A DNA stretch of 14,788 nucleotides from JAJRVH01 sp964505995 (GTDB taxonomy: Bacteria; Pseudomonadota; Zetaproteobacteria; Mariprofundales; Mariprofundaceae): positions 1 through 14,788 of the forward strand of contig CAZDLB010000045.1 in the NCBI GenBank assembly GCA_964505995.1, written 5' to 3'. Both the position numbers and the translations under genes were made by a program. Under the pieces are notes generated by a model. It ran no database searches and had not been told where the DNA came from. It worked only from the letters and a program-made list of their open reading frames with translations. Below are positions 6,868-14,676 of the stretch, in pieces; position 1 is the first letter of the stretch; every line of letters begins with the position of its first letter.

Positions 6868-8969
6868 GACGCCAGGCGCCTGAGCTCTGCATCGGCCATG
6901 CGCAGGTTTTCACTGATGTCATGCCCGAGCCGCATCAGCACGCGCATGCCCAGCTCCGAATGCTCCCGGCACAGGCGCTTCAGGGCCTTGTGCCGGAACA
7001 CCGCCACCTCGCAATCGCGCGTCACCCGACCATCCGCCGTGCGCGGGCCGGGCTCGAGGAAGGCCACCTCGCCGACCGTCATGCCCGGACCGAAGGTGGC
7101 CAGCCTCAGCTTATGTTTCTTGCTGTAGGGCAGCAGGATTTCGACCTCGCCGGAGAGCAGCACGAACAGTTCCTCGCCGTGATCGCCGGCGTGAAACAGG
7201 TATTCCCCGGCCTCGAGGCTGCGAAACTCGAAGAACGGAGCCAGGATACGCTGCTCCTCTTCGTTGAAACCGGACAGCAGCTCGGTCTGCTCAAGCGAAA
7301 GCTTGCGAGTCCGATCCGCCTCTCCCCCGCAGATGTCTTCGAGCAGGCAGTTCTCGGCATATTCGAGCGCCCGGTCGGAATCGGAGAAGGCCCTGATGCG
7401 GACATTCTCGTGATACGGCACCAGCCGCTCATGCCGGTGTCCTTCCCGCTTGACCAGCCCCATGCTCTTCGGGGCATGGGCCAGGATCAGCTCGCCGCCG
7501 CGCTCGCGCATGATGCCGCTCATGTGCTCGATCAGGCGCACCGCCGTCAGATCCACCTGCGTGACGCGGCGCATGTCCAGAATGATATACCTCGCCCGCT
7601 TCAGATCCTCGCTCATCGCATCGAACAGGTGATCCGTCGTGCCGAAGAACAGCGTTCCCTTCAGGTCATAGCCGACGATCGCATCGGCATGCTCGGCCAG
7701 GCACTGGCATTCCTTCTTCGGCCGCCGACGCAGCGAGGTGCGTTCGCCAAGATCCCAGCGCCGATGGATCACGGCCGACTGTATCTGGGCGCGGATGAAC
7801 TCGACTACGGCCAGCGCCACGCCAAGACCGATGGCCACCATCAGATCGTAGAACACGGTGACCGCGGTGACGATCAGCGCGATGGCGCCGTCGATGCGGG
7901 CCTGAGGCGTGCGTATCCAGCGCGGTATGTCACGATCGAGCATGCCGAAGATCGCGACATGCAGGATGATGCCGGCAAAGACACTGATCGGCAGCACCGC
8001 CGCCACCGGCCCCATGAACAGGATCAGCAGCAGCATGCCGATCGCGGTGACCAGACCGGCCCAGTGGCGACCGCCGCTCTGGATGGCGACCAGCGTCGCC
8101 CCGGTCGTGCCCGCGCCGGCCATGCCGCCGACGAACGCGCTCAGCAGATGGCCGGCGCCCTGGCCCATCAGTTCGCGTCGCGCATCATGGCGGGCGCCGG
8201 TGGACACATCGGCCACGACCGAGGTCAGCAGCGTATCCAGCGAGGCCAGCACCGCCAGCGCCAGCGCCGATCCCGCCATCAGCACCCACGGAAGATCAGC
8301 CAGGCCATTCGTCTGAAACCCGACATGCAGATCCGCCACGCTCGGCAGGCTGCCGACAACCCAGGCCTGCGGCAGTGTCTCGGCATGGATCATCGCAAAG
8401 CCGTGGAAGGCCAGCGTGCCGACCACAAGCCCGAGCACCGTGCCCGGAACGCGGGTGATCCAGCGCGGCAGCCAGATCATGGCCGCCAGCGTCACACCGG
8501 CCGCCGCGATTGGAATCCACGCGCCCTGACGCATTGTCAGATCCGCCCCATGGCCCATCACCGCCCCGCTCTGGGACATGATCATCAGGATGCCCGAGCC
8601 GGTCATGAAGCCGGAAACCACCGGATAGGGAATGAACTTGATCAAATGCCCGAGACGCAGGCCGCCGATCAGCATCTGGAAGATACCGGCCAGCGCCACG
8701 GTCAGCAGCGTGGCCGTGACCAGCGCCTCGCCCGAAAGACCGCTGGCGGCCAGCGCCGCAATCGCACCGGAGAGCAGCACCAGCGTCGGACCGGTGGGCG
8801 CGGCCACCAGCCCCTGCGTGCCGCGGAAAAGCCCCGAGGCCGCGCACAGACAGGCAGCCGCCACCAGGCCGGACATCGCGGCCGCGGCCGGATCATGCGT
8901 ATAGGGCGACCACAGCGTGATACCGAAGGCCATGGCCTGCGGCAGAACCAGCGCCGAGGCGGACAGGCC
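6864..8969 (-). CDS. SulP-family anion transporter with STAS and cyclic-nucleotide-binding domains (5' end in gap)
   Basis: 701 residues are visible. First comes a SulP membrane domain with about ten helices, from ALVLPQAMAFGI near the gap through GLVAAPTGPTLVLLSG, FIPYPVVSGFMTG and GMAGAGTTGATLVAIQSGGR to about position 7790. A STAS domain follows at about 7700-7430 (GTLFFGTTDHLFDAM, YIILDMRRVTQVDLTAVRLIEHM). A Crp-like cNMP-binding domain ends the protein at about 7290-6940 (FHAGDHGEELFVLLSGEVEI, VGEVAFLEPGPRTADGRV). SulP proteins exchange or import sulfate, bicarbonate or dicarboxylates; the substrate cannot be assigned. The fused cNMP domain suggests gating by cAMP or another nucleotide. 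The first few tens of residues lie in the N block, so the start is unknown. It converges on the GDCCVxC gene with overlapping stops and no room for a terminator. Confidence 0.9.
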   Translation of the reverse strand, partial: GLSASALVLPQAMAFGITLWSPYTHDPAAAAMSGLVAAACLCAASGLFRGTQGLVAAPTGPTLVLLSGAIAALAASGLSGEALVTATLLTVALAGIFQMLIGGLRLGHLIKFIPYPVVSGFMTGSGILMIMSQSGAVMGHGADLTMRQGAWIPIAAAGVTLAAMIWLPRWITRVPGTVLGLVVGTLAFHGFAMIHAETLPQAWVVGSLPSVADLHVGFQTNGLADLPWVLMAGSALALAVLASLDTLLTSVVADVSTGARHDARRELMGQGAGHLLSAFVGGMAGAGTTGATLVAIQSGGRHWAGLVTAIGMLLLILFMGPVAAVLPISVFAGIILHVAIFGMLDRDIPRWIRTPQARIDGAIALIVTAVTVFYDLMVAIGLGVALAVVEFIRAQIQSAVIHRRWDLGERTSLRRRPKKECQCLAEHADAIVGYDLKGTLFFGTTDHLFDAMSEDLKRARYIILDMRRVTQVDLTAVRLIEHMSGIMRERGGELILAHAPKSMGLVKREGHRHERLVPYHENVRIRAFSDSDRALEYAENCLLEDICGGEADRTRKLSLEQTELLSGFNEEEQRILAPFFEFRSLEAGEYLFHAGDHGEELFVLLSGEVEILLPYSKKHKLRLATFGPGMTVGEVAFLEPGPRTADGRVTRDCEVAVFRHKALKRLCREHSELGMRVLMRLGHDISENLRMADAELRRLAS

Positions 8970-9069
8970 NNNNNNNNNNNNNNNNNNNNNNNNNNNNNNN
9001 NNNNNNNNNNNNNNNNNNNNNNNNNNNNNNNNNNNNNNNNNNNNNNNNNNNNNNNNNNNNNNNNNNNNN
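8970..9069. other. Assembly gap (100 Ns)
   Basis: Exactly 100 unknown bases, the usual placeholder for a scaffold gap, so the true length is unknown. The gap hides the 5' end of the SulP gene (leftward) and of the DUF3012 gene (rightward), and therefore their shared divergent promoter region. Any reading frame drawn across it is unreliable. Confidence 0.98.
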
Positions 9070-9159
9070 TCCTGGTGCGAAAAGATGAAACAGACCCCGG
9101 CCAAGCAATGGAGCGCGGAGGATGCCGCCAATTACGCCAGGCACTGTCTGCTGAAGTGA
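9070..9159 (+). CDS. DUF3012 domain small protein, probable lipoprotein (C-terminal 29 residues)
   Basis: The bases right of the gap encode SWCEKMKQTPAKQWSAEDAA and NYARHCLLK, then TGA. The pattern WC.km...p...W...eaa.yakhC is the DUF3012 domain, found in very short lipoproteins with a signal peptide and lipobox; function is unknown. Third codon positions are mostly G or C, as in the neighbours, which supports real coding on this strand. The signal peptide and start lie in the gap. It is divergent from the SulP gene, and its stop lies one base from the stop of the convergent cNMP-binding gene. Confidence 0.75.
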   Translation, partial: SWCEKMKQTPAKQWSAEDAANYARHCLLK

Positions 9160-9160
9160 T

Positions 9161-9649
9161 CTAGGACTGGCCGGCCTCATCCGGCGGCCGCTGGCGGCCG
9201 AATCTGGCCTGGAACAACTGGTCGTCAGCCAGCCGCAGCCGGCGGCACATTTCACGGGCGATGTTCATCTGGATCAGCGCGAACTGCTCCAGATCGTGCT
9301 CATAGAGCTGCATCAGCACATGGCGATCCAGCTCCAGGGTTTCACAGTCCTCAACCGCGGTGACCGTGGCGCTGCGGTCATGCATATCCATCAGGGCCAT
9401 CTCGCCAAAGCTGTCGCCAGGGCCGAGGAACTTGATCCGGTGCACGGTATCGTTCCAGCGCTTGGCCACCGAAACCCGGCCGCGCTCGATGACGAACATG
9501 GAACTGGCCTCATCGCCTTCCTCGAAGATGCAGTCACCGGTGTCGAAATGACGGAAGACCACCCGATCGAGGATGAACTTCAGGATATCATCGCGCACGC
9601 CGCCGAACAGCGGCGTGGATTCGAACAATCCCCTCAGACGCGGATGCAC
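9161..9649 (-). CDS. Stand-alone cyclic nucleotide-binding domain protein
   Basis: This 162-residue protein is a single Crp/PKA-type cNMP domain with a short C-terminal helix and no DNA-binding domain. The sugar-phosphate binding cassette is intact: PGDSFGEMALMDMHDRSATV, with Glu83, Arg92 and Ala94 in the positions that contact cAMP or cGMP. The N-terminal LRGLFESTPLFGGVRDDILKFIL is the usual lead helix. The GTG start at 9649, 13 bases after the sucB stop, is the only reasonable start because the next Met is at residue 51; an AAGG lies unusually close to it. Position suggests co-transcription with sucAB. Such proteins act as sensors or partner subunits; the partner here is unknown. Confidence 0.82.
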   Translation of the reverse strand: MHPRLRGLFESTPLFGGVRDDILKFILDRVVFRHFDTGDCIFEEGDEASSMFVIERGRVSVAKRWNDTVHRIKFLGPGDSFGEMALMDMHDRSATVTAVEDCETLELDRHVLMQLYEHDLEQFALIQMNIAREMCRRLRLADDQLFQARFGRQRPPDEAGQS

Positions 9650-9662
9650 CCTTGCGATCGAC

Positions 9663-10823
9663 TCACAGATCCAGCGTCAGGCTCCCCGGATATTCCAGAG
9701 CCTCCCTGACAGCCACGAGGAATTGCACGGCTTCGGCGCCATCGATCAGCCGATGATCGTAGCTCAGCGCCAGATACATCATCGGCCGGATGACGACGGC
9801 ATTGTTCTCGGCCACGGGTCGCTGCTGGATCGCGTGCATGCCGAGGATGCCGCTCTGCGGCGGATTCAGAATCGGCGTGGACAGCAGCGAGCCGAACACG
9901 CCACCATTCGTGATCGAGAACGTCCCCCCCTTCAGATCGTCCGGCATCAGCCCGCCTTCGCGCGCCCGGGCCGCCAGGTCGGCAATGCCCTTCTCGATCT
10001 CCGCGAGATTCATGCGGTGCGCATCGCGCAAGACCGGAACGACCAGCCCCTTGTCGGTACTCACGGCAATGCCGCAGTCGACGTAGTTGTGGTACACGAT
10101 GTCGTCGCCATCGATGTAGGCATTGAGCGCCGGAAACTTCGCCAGCGCCTGGCACGCCGCACGCACGAAGAAGGACATCAGCCCGAGCCTGATGCCGTGG
10201 CGATCCTGAAACGCCTGACCATAGCGGCTGCGCAGATCCATGACCGCCTGCAGATTGACCTCGTTGAAGGTTGTCAGCATGGCCGCGGTGTTCTGCGCCT
10301 GCTTCAGCCGCTCGGCGATGCGACGGCGCAGGCCGCTCATCGGCACGCGCTCCTGCTGGCGCGTCTCGGAAACCACCGCCGCCCTGGGAACTGCGGCAGC
10401 AGCCTTCGCTGCGCCGGGCTCAGCCGCCTTCGGGGCCTCTTTCCTGGCGCCCCCGGGTTCGCTTTCACCGCTCTCGCTTGCCTCCGGCCGTGCCGGTTCG
10501 GCCGGCGGCCGGGGCTTCTTCGCGGCGGATTCCCCCTTGCCCTTCGCCGGCTTCTTCGCCGGCGCCTTCTTCTTCGGGGCCGCGCTGTCGTCAATCAGCG
10601 CCACGACCTCGCCCGGCTCGACGGTATCGCCGGCCTGCTTGAGGATCTTCTTGACCACGCCGTTATCCAGCGCCGTGATCTCCATCGTGATCTTGTCGCT
10701 TTCGATCTCGGCCAGCACATCGTCCACCTCGACCGCGTCGCCCTCGTTCACCAGCCACGAAACCAGCGTGGCCTCGGACTCCGACTCGCCAAGGCTCGGA
10801 ACCTTGATCTCAATCTCCGCCAT
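9663..10823 (-). CDS. sucB: 2-oxoglutarate dehydrogenase E2, dihydrolipoamide succinyltransferase
   Basis: This is the core enzyme of the 2-oxoglutarate dehydrogenase complex; it moves the succinyl group from E1 to CoA. The lipoyl domain covers residues 1-78, with the lipoylated Lys44 in ESDKITMEI. Residues 82-157 are an Ala/Lys/Pro/Glu-rich linker. The catalytic domain runs from about 158 to 386, with YDHRLIDGAEAV holding the active-site His357 and Asp361, and ends in SLTLDL. The linker shows no peripheral-subunit-binding domain (the usual SPavR...GtG..GRi..eDv pattern), which bacterial SucB normally has and mitochondrial DLST lacks. The start lies 5 bases after the sucA stop with a GGAGTAGGGG site. 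No lpd (E3) follows; E3 must be encoded elsewhere. Confidence 0.95.
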   Translation of the reverse strand: MAEIEIKVPSLGESESEATLVSWLVNEGDAVEVDDVLAEIESDKITMEITALDNGVVKKILKQAGDTVEPGEVVALIDDSAAPKKKAPAKKPAKGKGESAAKKPRPPAEPARPEASESGESEPGGARKEAPKAAEPGAAKAAAAVPRAAVVSETRQQERVPMSGLRRRIAERLKQAQNTAAMLTTFNEVNLQAVMDLRSRYGQAFQDRHGIRLGLMSFFVRAACQALAKFPALNAYIDGDDIVYHNYVDCGIAVSTDKGLVVPVLRDAHRMNLAEIEKGIADLAARAREGGLMPDDLKGGTFSITNGGVFGSLLSTPILNPPQSGILGMHAIQQRPVAENNAVVIRPMMYLALSYDHRLIDGAEAVQFLVAVREALEYPGSLTLDL

Positions 10824-10828
10824 ATCCC

Positions 10829-13768
10829 CTACTCCTCTGCGTCATGATTCACATCCTCGAAGCCGTTGGCCACCTTCCCAGGCGCCAGCGCCAGTCGCAC
10901 CAGCGTTTCCTGCTCCCTCTTGTGCCGTCTGGCCGAGCCCACCGCCGGAGCCGCCGCCGCCGGCCGCGTCAGCCGATGCAGATGCTGACTGGCATGCAGA
11001 CAGCGTTCGAGGCAATGCTCGATCTGGAACCATGCGCCCTGATTCAGCGGCTCCTCCTGCACCCAGACGATCTCGTCGGTGGCGGCGAATTCCGCCGTCA
11101 CCAGCTTGAGCTCGTCATAGGGGAACGGATAAAGGCGTTCGATCCGGGCAATGCCGATATCGCTGATGCCCTGCTTGCGCCGGGCCGCGAGCAGATCGTA
11201 ATACACCTTGCCCGAGCACAGCAGCAGCCGTCGCGTGCGCGAGGGCTGAATCTCGCGATCCACCTCGCCAATGACGGGTTGGAACGCACCATCGGTGAAG
11301 TCCGACAGCGACGAAAAGGAAAGCTTCTGGCGCAGCATGCTCTTCGGCCCCATCATGATCAGCGGCTTGCGCATCCTGCCCCTGAGCTGGCGCCGCAGCA
11401 GATGAAACAGCTGCGCCGGCGTCGTCGGATAGACGACCTGCATGTTATTTTCGGCGCACAGCTGCAGATAGCGCTCCAGCCTGGCCGAGGAATGCTCCGC
11501 GCCCTGGCCTTCGTAACCATGCGGCAGCCAAAGCACGAGGCCGGACATGCGGCTCCATTTGGACTCGCCTGCGGCAATGAACTGGTCAATCACGACCTGG
11601 CCGACATTGGCGAAATCGCCGTACTGCGCCTCCCAGATCACCAGCGCCCTCGGCTCGGCCACCGAATAGCCGTACTCGTAGGCCATGACCGCCATCTCCG
11701 AGAGCATCGAATCCACGACGATGAAATGCGACAGCGGCCCGTTCTCGACCTGCCGGAGCGGAATGATGCCCTTGCCGGACTTCTGATCGTAGACCACGGC
11801 ATGGCGATGGAAGAATGTGCCGCGGCCCGAATCCTCGCCGGTCAGCCGCACCCAGCCGCCCTCATGCACCAGCGTGGCATAGGCCATGGCCTCGCCGCAG
11901 CCCCAGTCGACCGGCTGCTTGCCATCCATCATCTGGATACGGCCTTCGTAGATCTTCTCCACCTTCGGATGCAGCGAAAAGCCGGCCGGCAGCCGATGCA
12001 CGCGGCGGGCCAGATCGGCCAGCGTTGCGGCATCCACGCGCGTATCCGGCTCCTCACCGGATTCGGCGACAAAGCCCTGCCAGCGCCCCTGCAGGCTGTT
12101 GACCGGCGCCGGAGGCCTGCGATCCTTCGCGCGCCGCACCTGATCCAGGCATTCGCGATAGGTGCGAACCATCGCCTCGGCATCTTCCATGCTCAGAATG
12201 CCGTCGGCGATCAGGCGGTCGCGGTAGAGCTGTTCCAGCGTCGGGTGCTCGGCGATGCGGCGGTACATCACCGGCTGCGTGACCTCGGGCGCATCGGCCT
12301 CGTTATGCCCGTGGCGGCGATAACAGACCAGGTCGATGACGACATCCTCATGGAAATGATTGCGATATTCGACGGCAATCTCCATCGCCAGGCAGCAGGC
12401 CTCCGGATCATCGCCGTTCACATGCAGGATCGGGGCATTGACGATCTTCGCGATATCGGTGCAGTAGGTGGACGAGCGGGCATCGAACGGATTGACGGTG
12501 AAGCCGATCTGGTTGTTGACGACGATATGGATCGTGCCGCCGACCCGGAAGCCGCGAAGTTTGGAAAGCTCCAGCGACTCGGCCACGACGCCCTGTCCGG
12601 CAAACGCGGCATCGCCATGCACGAGCACGCCGATGACCTCGCGCCTCGCCTTGTCCTTGCGCCGGCACTGGCGGGCGCGCACGCTGCCCAGCACCACCGG
12701 CGTGATAATCTCCAGATGCGACGGATTGAAGCCCAGCGACACGTGCACGATGCCGCCGGGAGTGTGCACGTCCGTGGAAAAGCCGAGGTGGTACTTCACA
12801 TCCCCCTGCCCCTTGGCCACCTCCTCCAGCTGCGTGCCCTCGAACTCGGAGAAGATGTCGGACAGCGACTTGCCCATGATGTTGGCCAGCACATTCAGCC
12901 GACCGCGATGCGCCATGCCGAGGATGATCTCGCGGGTGCCATGGCTGCCGGCCTGCTGGATCAGCATGTCCAGCATCGGGATCAGGCTCTCGCCACCCTC
13001 CAGCGAGAAGCGCTTCTGACCGACATAACGCGTATGCAGAAAGCGTTCGAACTCCTCGGCGTGCATGATGCGCCCGAAGATATGTCGCCGCGTATCGGCA
13101 TCGTAATCGGGGGTCGAGCGGATGCTTTCCAGCCGCTCCTGCAGCCAGTGCTTGCGCGCCGAGTCCGTGATATGCATGAATTCCGGGCCGATGTGGCCGC
13201 AATAGGTCTGCTCCAGAATCTCCAGAATCTCGCCCAGCGGCAGCGTGCGGCGTGCGGCCAGATCACCGGTCGGAAACGGCGTTTGGAGGTCCTGTTCGCT
13301 CAGGCCGTAGTAGGCCAGATCGAGCTCCGGCGCCGGCGGCCTGGGATTGAGCTTCAGCGGATCGATATCGGCATGCAGATGCCCATGCACGCGGTAGGCA
13401 TGGATCAGGTACAGGGCCTTGGACGGATGCTCGATATCCGCGCTGAGCCGGGGGCGACTTGCGGCCTCCTCCCCGGCCGGGGCCGAGACGATGCCGCGCG
13501 CTGTAAAGGCCACGGCGGGCCTCATCCGATTCAGGATCTCGCGGTGGCGCTCCTCGCCACCCTCCGCCTCCAGGGACTCGAAATAGCCGCGCCATGCCTC
13601 GGGAATCTGCTCGGGGGCCCTGCGATAATGATCGTACATCTGCTCCAGAAACTGCTGCCCCGCGCTGAAGAGCTCGTCGCTCAGCGTGTCAGAACCGGAC
13701 ACGCTCTCGGCAGCGTCCTGCTGCACCCGCTCATCGGACGGTTCCGGCTGTTGTTGCACCTTGCTCAC
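10829..13768 (-). CDS. sucA: 2-oxoglutarate dehydrogenase E1 component
   Basis: This thiamine-diphosphate enzyme decarboxylates 2-oxoglutarate and reductively succinylates the E2 lipoyl group in the TCA cycle. All family blocks are present: the N-terminal helix LEQMYDHYRRAPEQIPEAW, ILGMAHRGRLNVLANIMGK near residue 285, HGDAAFAGQGVVAE, the ThDP/Mg motif starting GDDPEA near residue 450 and ending RHGHNEADAP, VRLTGEDSGRGTFFHRHAV, and EEPLNQGAWFQIEHCL with RPAAAAPAVGS at the end. Its 979 residues exceed the E. coli length by about 45, mostly from a longer acidic N-terminus and a C-terminal tail. The start is GTG at 13768 with GGAGG four bases upstream. An ATG two bases further up is out of frame and followed at once by TGA. 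Confidence 0.97.
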   Translation of the reverse strand: MSKVQQQPEPSDERVQQDAAESVSGSDTLSDELFSAGQQFLEQMYDHYRRAPEQIPEAWRGYFESLEAEGGEERHREILNRMRPAVAFTARGIVSAPAGEEAASRPRLSADIEHPSKALYLIHAYRVHGHLHADIDPLKLNPRPPAPELDLAYYGLSEQDLQTPFPTGDLAARRTLPLGEILEILEQTYCGHIGPEFMHITDSARKHWLQERLESIRSTPDYDADTRRHIFGRIMHAEEFERFLHTRYVGQKRFSLEGGESLIPMLDMLIQQAGSHGTREIILGMAHRGRLNVLANIMGKSLSDIFSEFEGTQLEEVAKGQGDVKYHLGFSTDVHTPGGIVHVSLGFNPSHLEIITPVVLGSVRARQCRRKDKARREVIGVLVHGDAAFAGQGVVAESLELSKLRGFRVGGTIHIVVNNQIGFTVNPFDARSSTYCTDIAKIVNAPILHVNGDDPEACCLAMEIAVEYRNHFHEDVVIDLVCYRRHGHNEADAPEVTQPVMYRRIAEHPTLEQLYRDRLIADGILSMEDAEAMVRTYRECLDQVRRAKDRRPPAPVNSLQGRWQGFVAESGEEPDTRVDAATLADLARRVHRLPAGFSLHPKVEKIYEGRIQMMDGKQPVDWGCGEAMAYATLVHEGGWVRLTGEDSGRGTFFHRHAVVYDQKSGKGIIPLRQVENGPLSHFIVVDSMLSEMAVMAYEYGYSVAEPRALVIWEAQYGDFANVGQVVIDQFIAAGESKWSRMSGLVLWLPHGYEGQGAEHSSARLERYLQLCAENNMQVVYPTTPAQLFHLLRRQLRGRMRKPLIMMGPKSMLRQKLSFSSLSDFTDGAFQPVIGEVDREIQPSRTRRLLLCSGKVYYDLLAARRKQGISDIGIARIERLYPFPYDELKLVTAEFAATDEIVWVQEEPLNQGAWFQIEHCLERCLHASQHLHRLTRPAAAAPAVGSARRHKREQETLVRLALAPGKVANGFEDVNHDAEE

Positions 13769-13794
13769 ATGGCCTCCAATCGCTTCCTTGCGGA

Positions 13795-13823
13795 GTTATA
13801 GCCTGCTTTGCCCGGGCTGGCCA
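13795..13823 (-). promoter_or_regulatory. Possible sigma-70 promoter for sucA
   Basis: Reading the minus strand, TGGCCA (13823-13818, 4 of 6 matches to TTGACA) is separated by 17 bases from TATAAC (13800-13795, 5 of 6). Transcription would start near 13788, leaving a leader of about 20 bases with the GGAGG site. It lies in the only space between the elyC-like gene and sucA. Confidence 0.4.
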
Positions 13824-13831
13824 GCAGGAAA

Positions 13832-13857
13832 ACCTCCCCGAAGGCTGTCGCCGCAGG
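13832..13857 (-). terminator. Possible weak terminator after the elyC/ydcF-like gene
   Basis: Reading the minus strand about 10 bases after the elyC-like stop, CCCC and GGGG flank an imperfect inner stem (GGC/GCC around GACA), followed by AGG and a TTTT run. The stem is interrupted and the T-run is short, so it may be only partly effective or chance. Confidence 0.25.
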
Positions 13858-13867
13858 GGCCTGGCCC

Positions 13868-14641
13868 TTACGAATCCCGCGTGTAGCGAAGGCGGTACCA
13901 CACCAGGCCGAGATATTCGTGCAGCGCATCGCCCGAATCGGCCAGCACGTTCCAGCGCGGCAGAAAGCTCCGCAGATCATAGGGCTCGCGCTCGGCCAGA
14001 TAGGCGCACGGCGCCGGAATCACAGCCATGCCCTGCTGCTCGAAGGTCCAGACCGCGCGCTGCATGTGATAGGCCGAGGTGACCAGCACCGCACGGCCGA
14101 TGCCGGCATGCTCGAACATCGCCCGGATATTGGCCGCATTCTCCCAGGTGTTGTCGGCGGCCGTTTCGGCATGCACGAGCGACTCCGGCACGCCCAGCCG
14201 GATCAGCCAGCGACGCATGACCACGCCCTCCGGTTCCGTGGTATCCGACAGCACCGCACCCCCGGTCGGATACACCGGCAGGCCGGTTCGACGGGCCAGA
14301 TCGGCGGCATAGACGGTGCGCATAAGCGCATGCCTGCCCAGTGAGTCCTGCCCCCCGTATTCCGGCGCCTTTTCATACAGGCCGCCACCGAGCAGCACAA
14401 TCGCCATCGGACCGGCCGGCAGGGACTCGATCTGCAGCGGCGGATAGGCTTCCTCCAGCGGCGCGACCAGCAGGTCGCGCACCGGCTCCGTGGACAGCAG
14501 CCAGAGGCTCAGCATGGCCAGCGCGACGAGTGCTCTGCCCCAGCGCCGCCGCCAGAAGATCAAGCCCATCAGCGTCAGCAGGATCAGGCCGCCCGGCGGC
14601 AGGATCAGCTGCGAGATGGCCTTGCTGATCAGCAGGCTCAT
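13868..14641 (-). CDS. ElyC/YdcF-family envelope protein (DUF218)
   Basis: This 257-residue inner-membrane protein has two N-terminal helices (about 15-31 and 36-50) and a periplasmic DUF218 domain. Domain landmarks are AIVLLGGG at 80-87, YPTGGAV near 125, the ETAADNTWENA block at 159-169 and VLVTSAYHMQRA at 185-196. This layout is that of ElyC, which affects peptidoglycan assembly and lipid-carrier use; SanA and YdcF are relatives with one or no helix, so ElyC is the closer match. The N-terminus MSLLISKAISQLILPPGG looks complete. The start codon has no Shine-Dalgarno and sits only 7 bases from the hairpin ending the upstream transposable element; a 12-codon frame overlapping its ATG may feed ribosomes to it. 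Confidence 0.85.
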   Translation of the reverse strand: MSLLISKAISQLILPPGGLILLTLMGLIFWRRRWGRALVALAMLSLWLLSTEPVRDLLVAPLEEAYPPLQIESLPAGPMAIVLLGGGLYEKAPEYGGQDSLGRHALMRTVYAADLARRTGLPVYPTGGAVLSDTTEPEGVVMRRWLIRLGVPESLVHAETAADNTWENAANIRAMFEHAGIGRAVLVTSAYHMQRAVWTFEQQGMAVIPAPCAYLAEREPYDLRSFLPRWNVLADSGDALHEYLGLVWYRLRYTRDS

Positions 14642-14676
14642 GGTCGCGCAAGATTGGGGTCAGGTCTTGCAATCAT
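14638..14676 (-). other. 12-codon linking frame between transposase end and elyC-like gene
   Basis: On the minus strand an ATG overlaps the transposase stop (ATGA), preceded by a good GGGAGAAGGG site. The frame encodes MIARPDPNLARP, and its TGA overlaps the ATG of the elyC-like gene (again ATGA). It may be a coupling leader rather than a functional peptide, or it may be chance. Confidence 0.35.
14648..14670. repeat. Terminal hairpin of a RAYT-type element
   Basis: GCAAGA (14648-14653) and TCTTGC (14665-14670) are inverted around TTGGGGTCAGG. The sequence TTGGGGTCAGG(T) next to a Y1-type transposase with a C-terminal helix-turn-helix recurs at the ends of such elements in proteobacteria, so I read this as the downstream end of the element. 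Only this end is in the window. Confidence 0.55.

Noticed and set aside
9070..9131. SulP N-terminus starting right of the gap at 9131
   Set aside because: That frame depends on the arbitrary 100-N length, and the bases right of the gap code for DUF3012 on the other strand.
6921..9164. Long plus-strand frame opposite the SulP gene and through the Ns
   Set aside because: It is an antisense shadow with no motif and crosses an assembly gap. Only the separate-frame DUF3012 tail right of the gap is credible on that strand.
10844..13801. Very long plus-strand reading frame opposite sucA
   Set aside because: It is codon-aligned with sucA, has low-complexity His/Arg/Ala/Asp-rich composition and no family motif; it is open only because sucA avoids TTA, CTA and TCA.
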